Shown here: in pieces, positions 16,628 through 25,574 of the stretch
Layout of the letters: each line of letters begins with the position of its first letter
Numbering within the stretch: the first letter of the stretch is position 1
Made by a program: the position numbers and the translations under genes
Assembly (NCBI GenBank): GCA_949291945.1
Contig: CASEXH010000035.1
Coordinates: 1 to 55,694 of the forward strand
Length of the DNA: 55,694 nucleotides
From: an uncultured Bacillota bacterium
GTDB lineage: Bacteria > Bacillota > Clostridia > Lachnospirales > Lachnospiraceae
Direction of reading: 5' to 3'
Notes under the pieces: model-generated
Told to the model about the DNA's origin: nothing
What the model saw: the letters and a program-made list of their open reading frames with translations, nothing else
Databases searched by the model: none

Positions 16628-17293
16628 TCAAACAGCAGTCTTATTTTCTGCCAATATTAAATTCTCCGGATACTTTTTGATCTGAGGGTTCAGGAGCTTT
16701 CCTGTGATCAGCGCCATCAGCCCGAATCCAAAGAAAGCTCCGATAAAAGCATAGGTAGGGCGGTTTGCTTCATCAAGGAAATAGATCAACAGGGGAACTA
16801 CATTCACCAGCAGGACCCCGGCAAGTCTCAGGGGACTGTTCAGTGCGAAAAAGATGGATCTTTTGATCATCTCTGTCAGTTTTCCTGTATACACCGATAA
16901 CAGCGGGAATAAATATAATGCGATCACAAGCACTATAAACATTACCCCGATGATCCCTGCGGAAAAATATCTGAGCACTCCGCTGGTCTGTCCGCATACC
17001 TGCAGGTCAATGCTTCCCAGCATCATGATCCCCACAAAGGCCAGCCAATACAAAGTAGTCCGTATAAAATTTTTCCGCAGCCCCTGCCAGAAAGTTCTAA
17101 AGGGATTGATACAATCCTCTGTGTTTACCATGGAAAATATGGTATGATATAATGCTTTCTGGGCCGCTCCTATGGTGACAAAAGGGATACAGCATACCGC
17201 AAATAATACATTCGCAGCGATAATAGTTCCCACCTTTGTCATCAGTCTTCCAAATGTGCTGTCATTTCCTAAAAAACCGCCTATCAAATTCAT
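16628..17293 (-). CDS. YesL-like membrane protein (DUF624)
   Basis: A 221-residue integral membrane protein of the DUF624/YesL family, with about five helices starting near residue 20. Members nearly always accompany CUT1 sugar importers in Bacillota and their role is unproven. The start at 17293 follows AGAGGTG and lies 10 nt after the MalG-type stop; the frame extends upstream to 17329 but would overlap the permease without a better RBS. Its place between the permeases and the glycosidases fits a transport accessory role; that is inference. Confidence 0.85.
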   Translation of the reverse strand: MNLIGGFLGNDSTFGRLMTKVGTIIAANVLFAVCCIPFVTIGAAQKALYHTIFSMVNTEDCINPFRTFWQGLRKNFIRTTLYWLAFVGIMMLGSIDLQVCGQTSGVLRYFSAGIIGVMFIVLVIALYLFPLLSVYTGKLTEMIKRSIFFALNSPLRLAGVLLVNVVPLLIYFLDEANRPTYAFIGAFFGFGLMALITGKLLNPQIKKYPENLILAENKTAV

Positions 17294-17303
17294 AATACAC
17301 CTC

Positions 17304-18143
17304 TTAAAGTTTTCCGCCTGATGTGGCAATACCTTCTATAAACTGTTTCTGGAAGATCAGGTACAGGATAATCATAGGCACTACTGCCATAAGAGCACCT
17401 GCCATGATCTGGGGATAATTATTTCCAAATTGCCCCTGCAGCCTTGACAAAGCTGCTGTAAGCGTGGTTGCCTCTGTCCGGGGCGCTACCAGCAGCGGCC
17501 ACATCAGATCTTTATAGGCAAACAATGCTGTAAAGATACCGAGAGATACCAGTGATGAACGGGTCAGAGGAAGCATAACAAACAGAAATCTCTGGGGTAC
17601 ATTACATCCATCAATCTCTGCCGCTTCTTCCAGGGATCGGGGCAAAGTCTGATATCCCTGCTTGCACAAATAGGTTCCGAATGCAGTGACAATGCCCGGA
17701 AGCAGCAGACCGAAGGGCGTATTCATTGCATTCAGCTTTGATACCATCAGATACTGGGGAATGATAAATATCTGTGAGGGCACCATCATCTGAACCAGCA
17801 CCAGGGCAAACAGAAAATTCTTAAATGGAAATTTTAGTCTTCCAAAAGCATATCCTGCAAGGGTTGCTGTGGCGCATGCACACAGAACACGAAGCGCAAT
17901 AAGCAGCAGGGTATTTCTGTAAAGAAGAAGGAAGTTATAAGAGTTCCACACATCTATAAAGTTTTCAATATGCCACCCCTGCATCGGGAATATATAAAAA
18001 GGATTAACAGAAATTGCTTCTGTCTTTGTCTTAAACGCTGTCAGCAGCATCCAGATAAAGGGTACAATCATCACCAGAGAGCCTGCAATCAGGATAAGAT
18101 GAATAGCTCCTGATGATATTTTTTGTTTTAAATGCCAGCCCAT
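17304..18143 (-). CDS. Alpha-galactoside ABC permease, MalG type
   Basis: A 279-residue CUT1 permease with six helices and the EAA loop LEEAAEIDGCNVPQRFLFV near residue 180. The start at 18143 is preferred over 18170 because AGAGGAGG lies 7 nt upstream of it. It follows the MalF-type gene by 19 nt. As for the 0.5-3.7 kb system, no ATPase is encoded with it. The flanking alpha-galactosidases make raffinose, stachyose or melibiose the likely cargo. Confidence 0.9.
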   Translation of the reverse strand: MGWHLKQKISSGAIHLILIAGSLVMIVPFIWMLLTAFKTKTEAISVNPFYIFPMQGWHIENFIDVWNSYNFLLLYRNTLLLIALRVLCACATATLAGYAFGRLKFPFKNFLFALVLVQMMVPSQIFIIPQYLMVSKLNAMNTPFGLLLPGIVTAFGTYLCKQGYQTLPRSLEEAAEIDGCNVPQRFLFVMLPLTRSSLVSLGIFTALFAYKDLMWPLLVAPRTEATTLTAALSRLQGQFGNNYPQIMAGALMAVVPMIILYLIFQKQFIEGIATSGGKL

Positions 18144-18162
18144 GCTGAACCTCCTCTCCGAT

Positions 18163-19050
18163 TTACTCATAATGAACCCATTTCTTCTCGCTCTTCTGCA
18201 AGATAAAGGTTATGATACCTATGATAACGATCATAAACATAACAATAGTGGCTCCATAACCCCTGTCAGACCTTTCAAAGGCATATTCATAAAACAGGTA
18301 GGTGATAGATTTTACAGTAGGCCACGCTCGGCTGCTCTTATCCATAACCATGTATGGAAGATCAAAAAGCTGGAGTGCACCGATGATCCCTGTCTGGATC
18401 ACAAAGAACAGCATTGGACTCAAAAGCGGAATTGTAATATGGAAAAAAGAATGAACTCCCGTAGATCCGTCAATAGCCGCCGCCTCATAATAGTCCTTAG
18501 GGATATCCTGAAGGCCTCCCAGAAACAGGATCATGTTATTGCCGATCCCGCCCCAGACTCCGATGATCACGATACAGAGCCATGCGATCCTGGGATCTGT
18601 AACCCAGGCCACATCTATGCCGAATACATGATTCAGCAGACCATACTGCTGATTAAAGATCCATTTCCATACCATCGCTGTAGCCGCAGGAGCGCAGACC
18701 ATAGGCAGGAAAAAAATCGTGCGGTAAATTCCTCTTCCTTTCATCTTCCGGTTCAGAAGCACAGCCAATACCAGGGATATAATGATAGTCAGAGGGAGAC
18801 TTACTGCCGCATATTTTACTGCATTAAACAGGGTCTGAAATACCTCTTTATCGTGAAATAATGTGATATAGTTTTTCAGTCCTATAAATTCATTACCCAT
18901 TCCAAAGTCCCCGGTTTTACAAAAAGACTGATAAACTGTTTCAAATATAGGGTAATAATTCAGGATCAAAAGGCCTATGATGGTAGGGGCCACAAAGATC
19001 AGCCCCCATTTTGCCTCATTTTTTTGCCTGGGTGTCATTTTACTTTTCAC
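18163..19050 (-). CDS. Alpha-galactoside ABC permease, MalF type
   Basis: A 295-residue CUT1 permease. A charged N-terminus (MKSKMTPRQKNEAKWG) leads into the first helix at about 16-32. The EAA loop YYEAAAIDGSTGVHSFFHI is near residue 195, and the last helix runs to about 285. It lies 18 nt after the binding-protein gene and before the MalG-type partner. Family assignment is firm from the length, topology and EAA loop. Confidence 0.9.
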   Translation of the reverse strand: MKSKMTPRQKNEAKWGLIFVAPTIIGLLILNYYPIFETVYQSFCKTGDFGMGNEFIGLKNYITLFHDKEVFQTLFNAVKYAAVSLPLTIIISLVLAVLLNRKMKGRGIYRTIFFLPMVCAPAATAMVWKWIFNQQYGLLNHVFGIDVAWVTDPRIAWLCIVIIGVWGGIGNNMILFLGGLQDIPKDYYEAAAIDGSTGVHSFFHITIPLLSPMLFFVIQTGIIGALQLFDLPYMVMDKSSRAWPTVKSITYLFYEYAFERSDRGYGATIVMFMIVIIGIITFILQKSEKKWVHYE

Positions 19051-19068
19051 TTTATTTCACCCCTCTTT

Positions 19069-20385
19069 CTATTCGTTCTCCTCTGCCAGATCGGCGTTCA
19101 TTGTGTCCACTACTTCTGTGAGAACTTCATCCATGGTGGAAGGATCTGACCAGGCAGATACCAGAATATCACAGATATCAGATTCCCAGTTTGATTCCTT
19201 TGAATAAGGGCGCATTACAAGTGTACCTGCTTCTTCAATATCAATAAATGGTGTCATATCCATATTAGAATACGCCTCCTGGAAAGGATCGGAACAGCCC
19301 ATACGACCTGCCAGGGTAACTCCCAGTTCTGCCTGTTTTTTCTGGCTTTTTTCAGAACAGAAATGAGAAATCAGGGAATAAGCGGCATCCGGATCATCTG
19401 TATTAGCGTAAGCAGCCCATCCTAATCCATTATAGATAGAAACACGTTCTTCCTTCTGACACTGTCCGTCTTCGTTTACATCTGCGTAAGGAATCATTAC
19501 CCAACCATAATCGGAGGCATTATCTGCATCATAATATTTGATAACGTCATAAGATCCCTGAGGCAGCATTCCAAGCAGTCCGGACTGGAACATAGTGTCT
19601 CCGCCGGTGTTGGCCATTGCATCCGCAGGCGGACAACCCGGAAGAATCTCATTGGCAACAAAGTCCATGGCCTCTACTGTTACAGGATCATCGAATCCGG
19701 ATTTTGTTTTATCATCACTGATCACTTTGCCTCCGAAGGAATAGATAATGTTATACCAGAAATTCTGGACATCTCCGGAATTACAGTATGTACCGTAAAC
19801 ACCGTCTGCTTCACCTTTCTCGCTGATTTCCTGAGCAATATCGGCAAAATCCTGCCATGACCAGTCACTTGTGGGATATTCAATCCCATATTTATCAAAG
19901 ATTGCTTTATTATAGATCACAGCAATGGTATCGTGATCTTTCGGTATTGCATAGTGAGAGCCGTCCAGTGTATAGAGGTTGGTGATATCCGGATAGAAGT
20001 CATCTATGTTCATTGTATCGTCATTTTCAATGTAATCATCCAGATTCAACATAGCCCCTGCCTGCATATACTTCAGAGCATTATTAGAATGCATCCAGAA
20101 TACATCCGGCATTTCTCCACCCTGCACACCAGCTTCCAGCATAGTCCAGTATGAATCCCAGTCTGTTACCTGAAATTCCACTTCATAACCGTTTTCTTCA
20201 CCCCATTCGTCTGCGATCTGCTGCAGTCCGTCAAGCTGGTTATTATCCCAGATCCCGACCCGGATCGTCTTATCGCCGCTGCTCCCGGAATTTTCTCCGG
20301 ATCCTCCGCATCCTGTTAATGAAAGTACAAATACTGCAGATAACCCGATTGCCAGGCCTTTTTTCATCCATAAATCTTTTCTCAT
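19069..20385 (-). CDS. Alpha-galactoside-binding lipoprotein of ABC importer
   Basis: Family 1 solute-binding protein, 438 residues, with a lipoprotein signal (MRKDLWMKKG, hydrophobic core, lipobox LTGC, Cys at about 26) and a Gly/Ser linker before KTIRVGIWD. Typical stretches include MPDVFWMHSNNALKYMQAG and WSWQDFADIAQEI. The start at 20385 follows GGAGATT; Met7 is a possible alternative. It is the first gene of the seven-gene operon that ends with the Sip1-type GH36 gene. Substrate is inferred from the operon. Confidence 0.9.
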   Translation of the reverse strand: MRKDLWMKKGLAIGLSAVFVLSLTGCGGSGENSGSSGDKTIRVGIWDNNQLDGLQQIADEWGEENGYEVEFQVTDWDSYWTMLEAGVQGGEMPDVFWMHSNNALKYMQAGAMLNLDDYIENDDTMNIDDFYPDITNLYTLDGSHYAIPKDHDTIAVIYNKAIFDKYGIEYPTSDWSWQDFADIAQEISEKGEADGVYGTYCNSGDVQNFWYNIIYSFGGKVISDDKTKSGFDDPVTVEAMDFVANEILPGCPPADAMANTGGDTMFQSGLLGMLPQGSYDVIKYYDADNASDYGWVMIPYADVNEDGQCQKEERVSIYNGLGWAAYANTDDPDAAYSLISHFCSEKSQKKQAELGVTLAGRMGCSDPFQEAYSNMDMTPFIDIEEAGTLVMRPYSKESNWESDICDILVSAWSDPSTMDEVLTEVVDTMNADLAEENE

Positions 20386-20525
20386 TTTTTAATCTCCTCC
20401 GTCTGATAATCTTTTACATTTTATCTTTTTATAATATACACCGGTGCTCTGAGAGAAAAATCTCCCATTCAAAGGATACTATTATCTTGCCATTTTGCGT
20501 TAGTATGCTTTCCTTTGTTTTCTTT

Positions 20526-20582
20526 ATTGTAACCCTAATCTCGCATGAAATAAATGGTAACTAAATGTGTTAAATGGTAAAT
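20526..20582 (-). promoter_or_regulatory. Importer-operon promoter with AraC-type operator
   Basis: On the minus strand TTTATT (20549-20554), 17 nt, TACAAT (20526-20531). One nt upstream of -35 begins a pair of direct TTACC half-sites 20 nt apart (GGTAA at 20556-20560 and 20576-20580 on the plus strand) with a shared CATTTAG between them. The same arrangement occurs before the GH36 gene at 23807-23863. Confidence 0.7.
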
Positions 20583-20584
20583 TC

Positions 20585-20613
20585 TTGCCATATTTCCTAT
20601 TCCGGGATATAAT
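20585..20613 (+). promoter_or_regulatory. Promoter of the alpha-galactoside AraC regulator
   Basis: TTGCCA (20585-20590), 17 nt, TATAAT (20608-20613), 28 nt before the ATG. The -35 box abuts the distal operator half-site, so the regulator probably controls its own gene. Confidence 0.7.
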
Positions 20614-20641
20614 AGTAAAAAATTATCGAGGAGGTTTTCCT

Positions 20642-21520
20642 ATGCTTTCCGTTCCCCACCAATCCATCGGATTCAGTTTTTCTTCAGATCTGTCTTTGCT
20701 GACAATGAAAGGAATCGGGGTTCAGTATGTAGACAACCATTCCTATTCCTGGGATAACAGGAACCGCAAAGATTCCCAATGTATCATTCAGTATTGTATT
20801 GACGGAGAAGGAGCCATTGAAGTAGACGGGATTCACTATCACATCCACAAAGGAGACGCTTTTATCATAGACATTCCGGGGCCAAATCATTATTATCTGC
20901 CCAAGCATTCTTCCTATTGGGAATTCGTCTATCTGGAATTTACAAAAGAATGTCTTCCCCTGCTCTGGAAAATACACCGGACCATCGGTCCTGTAATCCA
21001 CTTTCCGGAAGATTCGCCCCTTTTTGATCAGATTATGGAAATCTATGATATGTCTCTTAACAATGAACTGAAGTCCTATTTTGAGAACTCCAGGATTTCC
21101 TATGATCTCTGGCTGCGGCTTACAGAGTATGTCATGACCTTATCGGTCAGTGAAATTTCAAAGGTGGATCATGCAAAAACTTTTATAGACCAGCATTACT
21201 ACAGGGAGGACCTGAATCTGGATCTGGTAGCTGACCATGCCGGCATGTCCAAGTATTCCCTGTGTAAAGAATTCCACAAAAAATACGGAGTCTCTCCGGG
21301 AAAATATCTCAGAGAGCTCCGTATCTCACAGGCCTGCCGGCTGCTTATGACAAAGTCTGATCACACACTGCAGGAAATTGCCCAGATGGTAGGCTATTCC
21401 AATAATAATTATTTCGGAAAAGTTTTCAAGGCAGAAAAAGGCATCAGTCCTGATAAATACCGAAAACAATCTGTTAAATACGATCTTGTCCGTGCCGTGT
21501 ATGAAACGCCTCATATATAA
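20642..21520 (+). CDS. AraC-family regulator of the alpha-galactoside locus
   Basis: A 292-residue regulator with an AraC-type sugar-binding cupin domain (about 20-160, with GEGAIEVDGIHYHIHKGD) and two helix-turn-helix units at the C-terminus (about 190-285, HAGMSKYSLCKEFHKKYG and MVGYSNNNYFGKVFKAEKG). The start at 20642 is set by GAGGAGG 7 nt upstream; the frame is open from 20567 but crosses its own promoter. It is divergent from the importer operon and convergent with the GH36 gene. The paired operators (20552-20582, 23833-23863) fit a class II activator for both units. The inducer is probably melibiose or raffinose. Confidence 0.88.
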   Translation: MLSVPHQSIGFSFSSDLSLLTMKGIGVQYVDNHSYSWDNRNRKDSQCIIQYCIDGEGAIEVDGIHYHIHKGDAFIIDIPGPNHYYLPKHSSYWEFVYLEFTKECLPLLWKIHRTIGPVIHFPEDSPLFDQIMEIYDMSLNNELKSYFENSRISYDLWLRLTEYVMTLSVSEISKVDHAKTFIDQHYYREDLNLDLVADHAGMSKYSLCKEFHKKYGVSPGKYLRELRISQACRLLMTKSDHTLQEIAQMVGYSNNNYFGKVFKAEKGISPDKYRKQSVKYDLVRAVYETPHI

Positions 21521-21590
21521 AAAGCTTATCGGCAGGTTCCATATCTGCTTCGTATTTTGACAACAGACAGTCAATAAAGAGTACTGCCTA

Positions 21591-23774
21591 TCACCTTATT
21601 TTTCGGAAAATATATACATGACTTGAGAAATCTCCTTTTTCCGGATAACTGGTAATACCGGAATACATCAGTTCATCACCGCCGTAGCAGAGGCCGTTCT
21701 CCTCCAGTCTGTACACACTGTCCGGATCCAGTCCTTTCAGTTTCACAGGGAAACTGAGGGACAGGGGATCTGACAGGATCCTGAAATAGCAGTAAATTAC
21801 CGTCCTGCCGTCCTCTGAAACGAAATTCCAGGCACCCTCATTGCTGCTTTGCGGATTTTTCAGACGGTAAAAGCGGCCCATCTGTACCACTTCACGGATT
21901 GTCTTATAAAACCCTATCTCTTCTTTTACTTCTCTTCTCTCCTCTTCACTCATCTTCCTCAGATCCAGCTCATACCCCAGATTTCCGGACATGGCTGCCG
22001 CAAATCTGGTGGAAAGGGGTGTTATCCTTCCCACCTGATGATTGGGTACATCTGACACATGGGATCCCATAGTAATGGCCGGGAAGAGGATACTGGTCCC
22101 ATACTGGATCTTCAGCCTGCAGACTGCATCTGTGTTATCACTTGCCCATGTCTGAGGCATATAGTAAAGCATACCTGCGTCATAACGTCCGCCGCCGCTG
22201 GAACAGCCTTCAAACAATACTTCCGGGAAATTCCGGTTGAGTCGTTCCAATATAGAATAAAGTCCCAGTATATACCGGTGAGACAGCTCCCGCTGGCGTT
22301 TTCCTTCCAGATAAGCGGAGCCCAGGTCTGTAATATGCCGGTTCATATCCCATTTCACATAGGCTGCCTTTGTTTTTTTCAGAATATCTGCAACAGACTG
22401 GTAAATATAATCGCAGACCTCCGGATTGGACAGATCCAGCACATACTGGGCTCTGCTAAGCACCGGATCATAAAGACTGCTTCGGATGATCCAGTCCGGA
22501 TGAGCCCGGTACAGATCACTGTCCGGAGATACCATTTCAGGCTCAAACCAGATACCAAATCCCATTCCTATCTCTCTGATCTTTTCTGCAAGAGAATAGA
22601 TCCCTCCCGGAAATTTTTCTCTGTCTTCTCTCCAGTCTCCCAAAGCCGCACAGTCAGTATTGCGCTTTACAAACCAGCCGTCATCCACTACAAACAGTTC
22701 CACGCCAAGATCGGCCGCCTGGGCTGCCAGAGACAGACATGCTTCCTCATAAATATCAAAATAGAAAGCCTCCCAGCTATTTAAAAGAATCGGCCGGACT
22801 TTATCTCTGTATATGCCTCTGCACAGGCGTTTACGGTACAGGCTGTGAAAAGTCTGAGACATCCCATTAAGACCACTGCAGGAGTATACCATAACAGTCT
22901 CCGGTGAGACAAATTTTTCTCCGCCGCCCAGTCGCCACCCGAAAGTCTGGGGATTCATCCCCATCTGAACCCGCACGGTCCGATACTGTCCGGTCTGCAC
23001 CACAGCCTGAAAATCGCCGCTGTATACATAATTAAAGCCCCAGACCTGCCCCTGGTATTCTGTAGATTCCTTGTCCATCAGGATCACGCAGGGATTCTCC
23101 TGGGGACTGCTGCAGCCTCTGCTGCTCTCGATGACTACCGAATCCCCGGAGATAGCCCTCCGGTTGATATTCTTTTCCCAGGTATGGGAGCCGGAAAGAG
23201 TCAGCAGATCATAGTCTGTCCCCGAAAAATCCATACTCATACTCATCAGCCGCTCTATATAGATTTCCTTTTCTCCCTGATTTACAATCTCCACATGCCT
23301 GCAGATCCCATCAAAATCACGGAAAACCGTATAGTAAAGGCGTATCTGTGCCTGGAGACATTCATCTTCCAGGGTAATGCACAAAGTCTCCGCCTCATCC
23401 TTCCCCTCTGCATATACAGAAGGAAGCCCTTCCAGTTCCGGCTTGCCATGGACGATCTCATACCCTTTATAAAAAAATCTGGTAACTCTGCATCCGTCCT
23501 CTGTCTGGATGATGTACGCCGGGCTTCTGAAATCGCCCTGGTTCATGTCCGGATATTCCTGAGGAAGTGTATCAAGAGAAAATTTCTTGTCCTCCGGGTC
23601 CGGATTGGAACAGAAGCCCCGGTCGAAAAAGAAGGGCTGTGCACTTCCTGCATATTGGTTTATGTATCTGCCGAAATACCGGTGCATTAAATACTTGTCT
23701 TTTTCCAAACTGAGAATGTAACTGATACGCCCGTTATCTATAGAAAAAGTATTACCATTCTTACTGATCTTCAT
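21591..23774 (-). CDS. Alpha-galactosidase, classical GH36
   Basis: A 727-residue enzyme of the main GH36 branch (RafA/AgaN type, normally a tetramer in the cytoplasm). An N-terminal beta-sandwich (1-320) precedes the barrel, with SWEAFYFD (333), VVDDGWF (362-368), the nucleophile Asp476 in YVKWDMNR, CSSGGGRYD (524-532) and the acid/base Asp546 in ASDNTD. Full length, no signal peptide. It is monocistronic with its own promoter and operator (23807-23863), facing the AraC gene. With the GH27 and Sip1-type enzymes it makes a three-enzyme alpha-galactosidase set. AGGGG lies about 11 nt before the ATG. Confidence 0.94.
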   Translation of the reverse strand: MKISKNGNTFSIDNGRISYILSLEKDKYLMHRYFGRYINQYAGSAQPFFFDRGFCSNPDPEDKKFSLDTLPQEYPDMNQGDFRSPAYIIQTEDGCRVTRFFYKGYEIVHGKPELEGLPSVYAEGKDEAETLCITLEDECLQAQIRLYYTVFRDFDGICRHVEIVNQGEKEIYIERLMSMSMDFSGTDYDLLTLSGSHTWEKNINRRAISGDSVVIESSRGCSSPQENPCVILMDKESTEYQGQVWGFNYVYSGDFQAVVQTGQYRTVRVQMGMNPQTFGWRLGGGEKFVSPETVMVYSCSGLNGMSQTFHSLYRKRLCRGIYRDKVRPILLNSWEAFYFDIYEEACLSLAAQAADLGVELFVVDDGWFVKRNTDCAALGDWREDREKFPGGIYSLAEKIREIGMGFGIWFEPEMVSPDSDLYRAHPDWIIRSSLYDPVLSRAQYVLDLSNPEVCDYIYQSVADILKKTKAAYVKWDMNRHITDLGSAYLEGKRQRELSHRYILGLYSILERLNRNFPEVLFEGCSSGGGRYDAGMLYYMPQTWASDNTDAVCRLKIQYGTSILFPAITMGSHVSDVPNHQVGRITPLSTRFAAAMSGNLGYELDLRKMSEEERREVKEEIGFYKTIREVVQMGRFYRLKNPQSSNEGAWNFVSEDGRTVIYCYFRILSDPLSLSFPVKLKGLDPDSVYRLEENGLCYGGDELMYSGITSYPEKGDFSSHVYIFRKIR

Positions 23775-23806
23775 ATCAGATATGTTCCCCTTTCGCTTTT
23801 TCTTTC

Positions 23807-23863
23807 ATTTTATCTTATGTATCCGATTTTTCAAAGGGTAACTAAATGTTCAGAATGGTAAAA
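23807..23863 (-). promoter_or_regulatory. GH36 promoter with AraC-type operator
   Basis: On the minus strand TTTGAA (23830-23835), 17 nt, TAAAAT (23807-23812). Direct TTACC half-sites lie 20 nt apart (plus-strand GGTAA at 23837-23841 and 23857-23861), the proximal one 1 nt from -35. CATTTAG between them and the GGCAA-like flank are shared with 20552-20590. Confidence 0.7.
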
Positions 23864-23886
23864 TATTGCCCGGTCGCTGCTGTTCC

Positions 23887-24459
23887 TTACTTTTTCATCA
23901 GATCTGCCCCGCTGTGCCAGGCCTGTCCAACCTTTTCACCAATTGCATAATATCCATTCTGCATCTGATCAAAGGCAAAGGCCTGGAGTTTCCCTGCATC
24001 GATCTTTCCTGCTTCATCCAGCACCTTTTCATCTGCGATCACATTGACAATCTTTCCAAGGACACGCAGGCCGTAAGGCTGTGACTGCATTTCCACCACT
24101 TCACATTCCAGGGTAAGGGGATATTCTGTAATGACCGGGGCATCAACTCTCTCACTTTTCACCGCATGGAGTCCGGTACGCTCAAACTTGTCTGCCATTT
24201 TATTGGAGCTGGCAATTCCCAGGAAATCTGATTCCCGGAGAGTGTCTGTTCCAGGCACAGCAAGAGTAAAGGCTTTCCTTGTCTCAAGATTGGCTACTGT
24301 TTTGTGCTCGGCTTCCAGATTCAGTGCAACCATATCTTCCGCACAGATCCCTCCCCATGCCATCATCATAACATCCACTGTGTTATCTTCATTGTAGGTG
24401 CCGATCATATAAGTCGGCATAGGAAATAAATACGGCTTAACGCCCAGGTTTTTTGACAT
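23887..24459 (-). CDS. Flavin reductase-like FMN-binding protein
   Basis: A 190-residue protein of the flavin reductase-like split-barrel family, which binds FMN and reduces flavin or serves as an electron carrier. Typical features are the N-terminal PYLFPMPTYMIGTYNEDNT, MMMAWGGICAEDMVALNL and the middle FLGIASSNKMADKFERTGL. AAGGAGA precedes the ATG. It follows the flavodoxin-like gene by 63 nt on the same strand and both face away from an HxlR regulator, so the three likely form one redox-responsive unit. The physiological substrate is unknown. Confidence 0.88.
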   Translation of the reverse strand: MSKNLGVKPYLFPMPTYMIGTYNEDNTVDVMMMAWGGICAEDMVALNLEAEHKTVANLETRKAFTLAVPGTDTLRESDFLGIASSNKMADKFERTGLHAVKSERVDAPVITEYPLTLECEVVEMQSQPYGLRVLGKIVNVIADEKVLDEAGKIDAGKLQAFAFDQMQNGYYAIGEKVGQAWHSGADLMKK

Positions 24460-24522
24460 AATTTTGTCTCCTTTCTTATCTCTGTCTATTGGATTGATAT
24501 TCTACTTTAATTTACTACAGGT

Positions 24523-25074
24523 CTACTTTATAGATTTTCCCAGTTCATATGCCTGCTGAATTTCTGTTTTTCCTTTAATGTCCCCCACATTCATGTTTCC
24601 GCCGGCAAGAACATGGCCGAGATTTTTCCATCTCAGATGTTCCATCAGATGATCATAGTACAGAACTACATCATCAAATCCATTTCCCTCTGCGGCCATG
24701 AGAAGTGCGGAAGATCTGTCATGGCCTCTTAAAAGATTGCCGTCTCCTTCTTCCAGGGCAAACAGACGGTCAATGGCAGTCCGGATCTGGCCGCTCATAT
24801 TCCAGTAATACAGCGGACTTGCCAGTACCACTACCTCTGCCTCTTTTACTGCCGGATAAATCTGATCCATGTCATCTTTCTGTACACAGGGACAGGCTTT
24901 GCTGCTGTGTCCGCCAAAGCATCCTTTGCAGCCATGGATATCCATACCGGAAAGGAAAAATTCTGTCACGGTATTTCCTGCACTTTCTGCTCCTTCTGTA
25001 AAGGATTTTACCAGAGCTGATGTATTTCCCTTTTTTCTTGGACTTCCGTTTAATATTACGATTTTCTTACCCAT
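24523..25074 (-). CDS. NADPH-dependent FMN reductase / flavodoxin-like protein
   Basis: A 183-residue flavoprotein of the iron-sulfur flavoprotein/NAD(P)H oxidoreductase type. The FMN phosphate loop is GSPRKKGNTSAL (about 9-20). A Cys-rich GCKGCFGGHSSKACPC (about 46-61) could hold an Fe-S cluster or redox thiols, and ASPLYYWNMSGQ is the flavin-ring loop. The start at 25074 follows AAAGGAGAG; the frame extends to 25131 without support. It is first in the pair controlled from the HxlR intergenic region. Confidence 0.88.
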   Translation of the reverse strand: MGKKIVILNGSPRKKGNTSALVKSFTEGAESAGNTVTEFFLSGMDIHGCKGCFGGHSSKACPCVQKDDMDQIYPAVKEAEVVVLASPLYYWNMSGQIRTAIDRLFALEEGDGNLLRGHDRSSALLMAAEGNGFDDVVLYYDHLMEHLRWKNLGHVLAGGNMNVGDIKGKTEIQQAYELGKSIK

Positions 25075-25153
25075 AATCAATCTCTCCTTTTCCAGCGGAT
25101 TGACTTTTTCCGCTGCTGATATTACAATCATAGCAAGAATATGTCAGAAAACA

Positions 25154-25178
25154 AGTACGCACATAAAAGTGCGATACT
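25154..25178. promoter_or_regulatory. Probable HxlR operator
   Basis: An imperfect palindrome AGTACGCAC-ATAAAA-GTGCGATACT in the 143-nt space between the flavoprotein and the HxlR gene, which point away from each other. The position suits control of both. Confidence 0.5.
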
Positions 25179-25217
25179 CACATTTAAGTTCAATACTTAC
25201 CTGAAGGAGAGTGTAAA

Positions 25218-25550
25218 ATGGGAAAAAGATGTATATCCAATGAGAATTTAAGCACCACCGGCTTTAGCTATACTTTATCTTTGATCAACGGGAAATATAA
25301 AATGACGATCCTCTATACACTGATGGAATTCGGCGTGGTGAGATTCAATGAAATAAAAAGATATATCGGTCAGATTTCTTATAAGACGCTGAGTTCCACT
25401 TTAAAAGAACTGGAGGCAGACCAGCTTGTACACAGGGAAGAATATCCCCAGATCCCTCCCAAAGTGGAGTACAGCCTGACGGAGAGAGGAAAATCCCTGA
25501 TCCCGATCCTGGACGGGATGTGCGAGTGGGGTGACAAAAACCGGCTTTAA
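25218..25550 (+). CDS. HxlR-family transcriptional regulator
   Basis: A 110-residue winged-helix DNA-binding protein of the HxlR family: LINGKYKMTILYTLMEFG, then FNEIKRYIGQISYKTLSSTL (recognition helix) and LVHREEYPQIPPKVEYSLTE, the family wing. It has a Cys near residue 5 (RCISNENLS), the place where redox or aldehyde-sensing HxlR proteins carry a reactive thiol, though the Cys role is inference. AAGGAGAG precedes the ATG. Divergent from two flavoprotein genes, which it probably controls. Confidence 0.9.
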   Translation: MGKRCISNENLSTTGFSYTLSLINGKYKMTILYTLMEFGVVRFNEIKRYIGQISYKTLSSTLKELEADQLVHREEYPQIPPKVEYSLTERGKSLIPILDGMCEWGDKNRL

Positions 25551-25574
25551 TCTGCCGGTTTTGTCTTTGCTATA

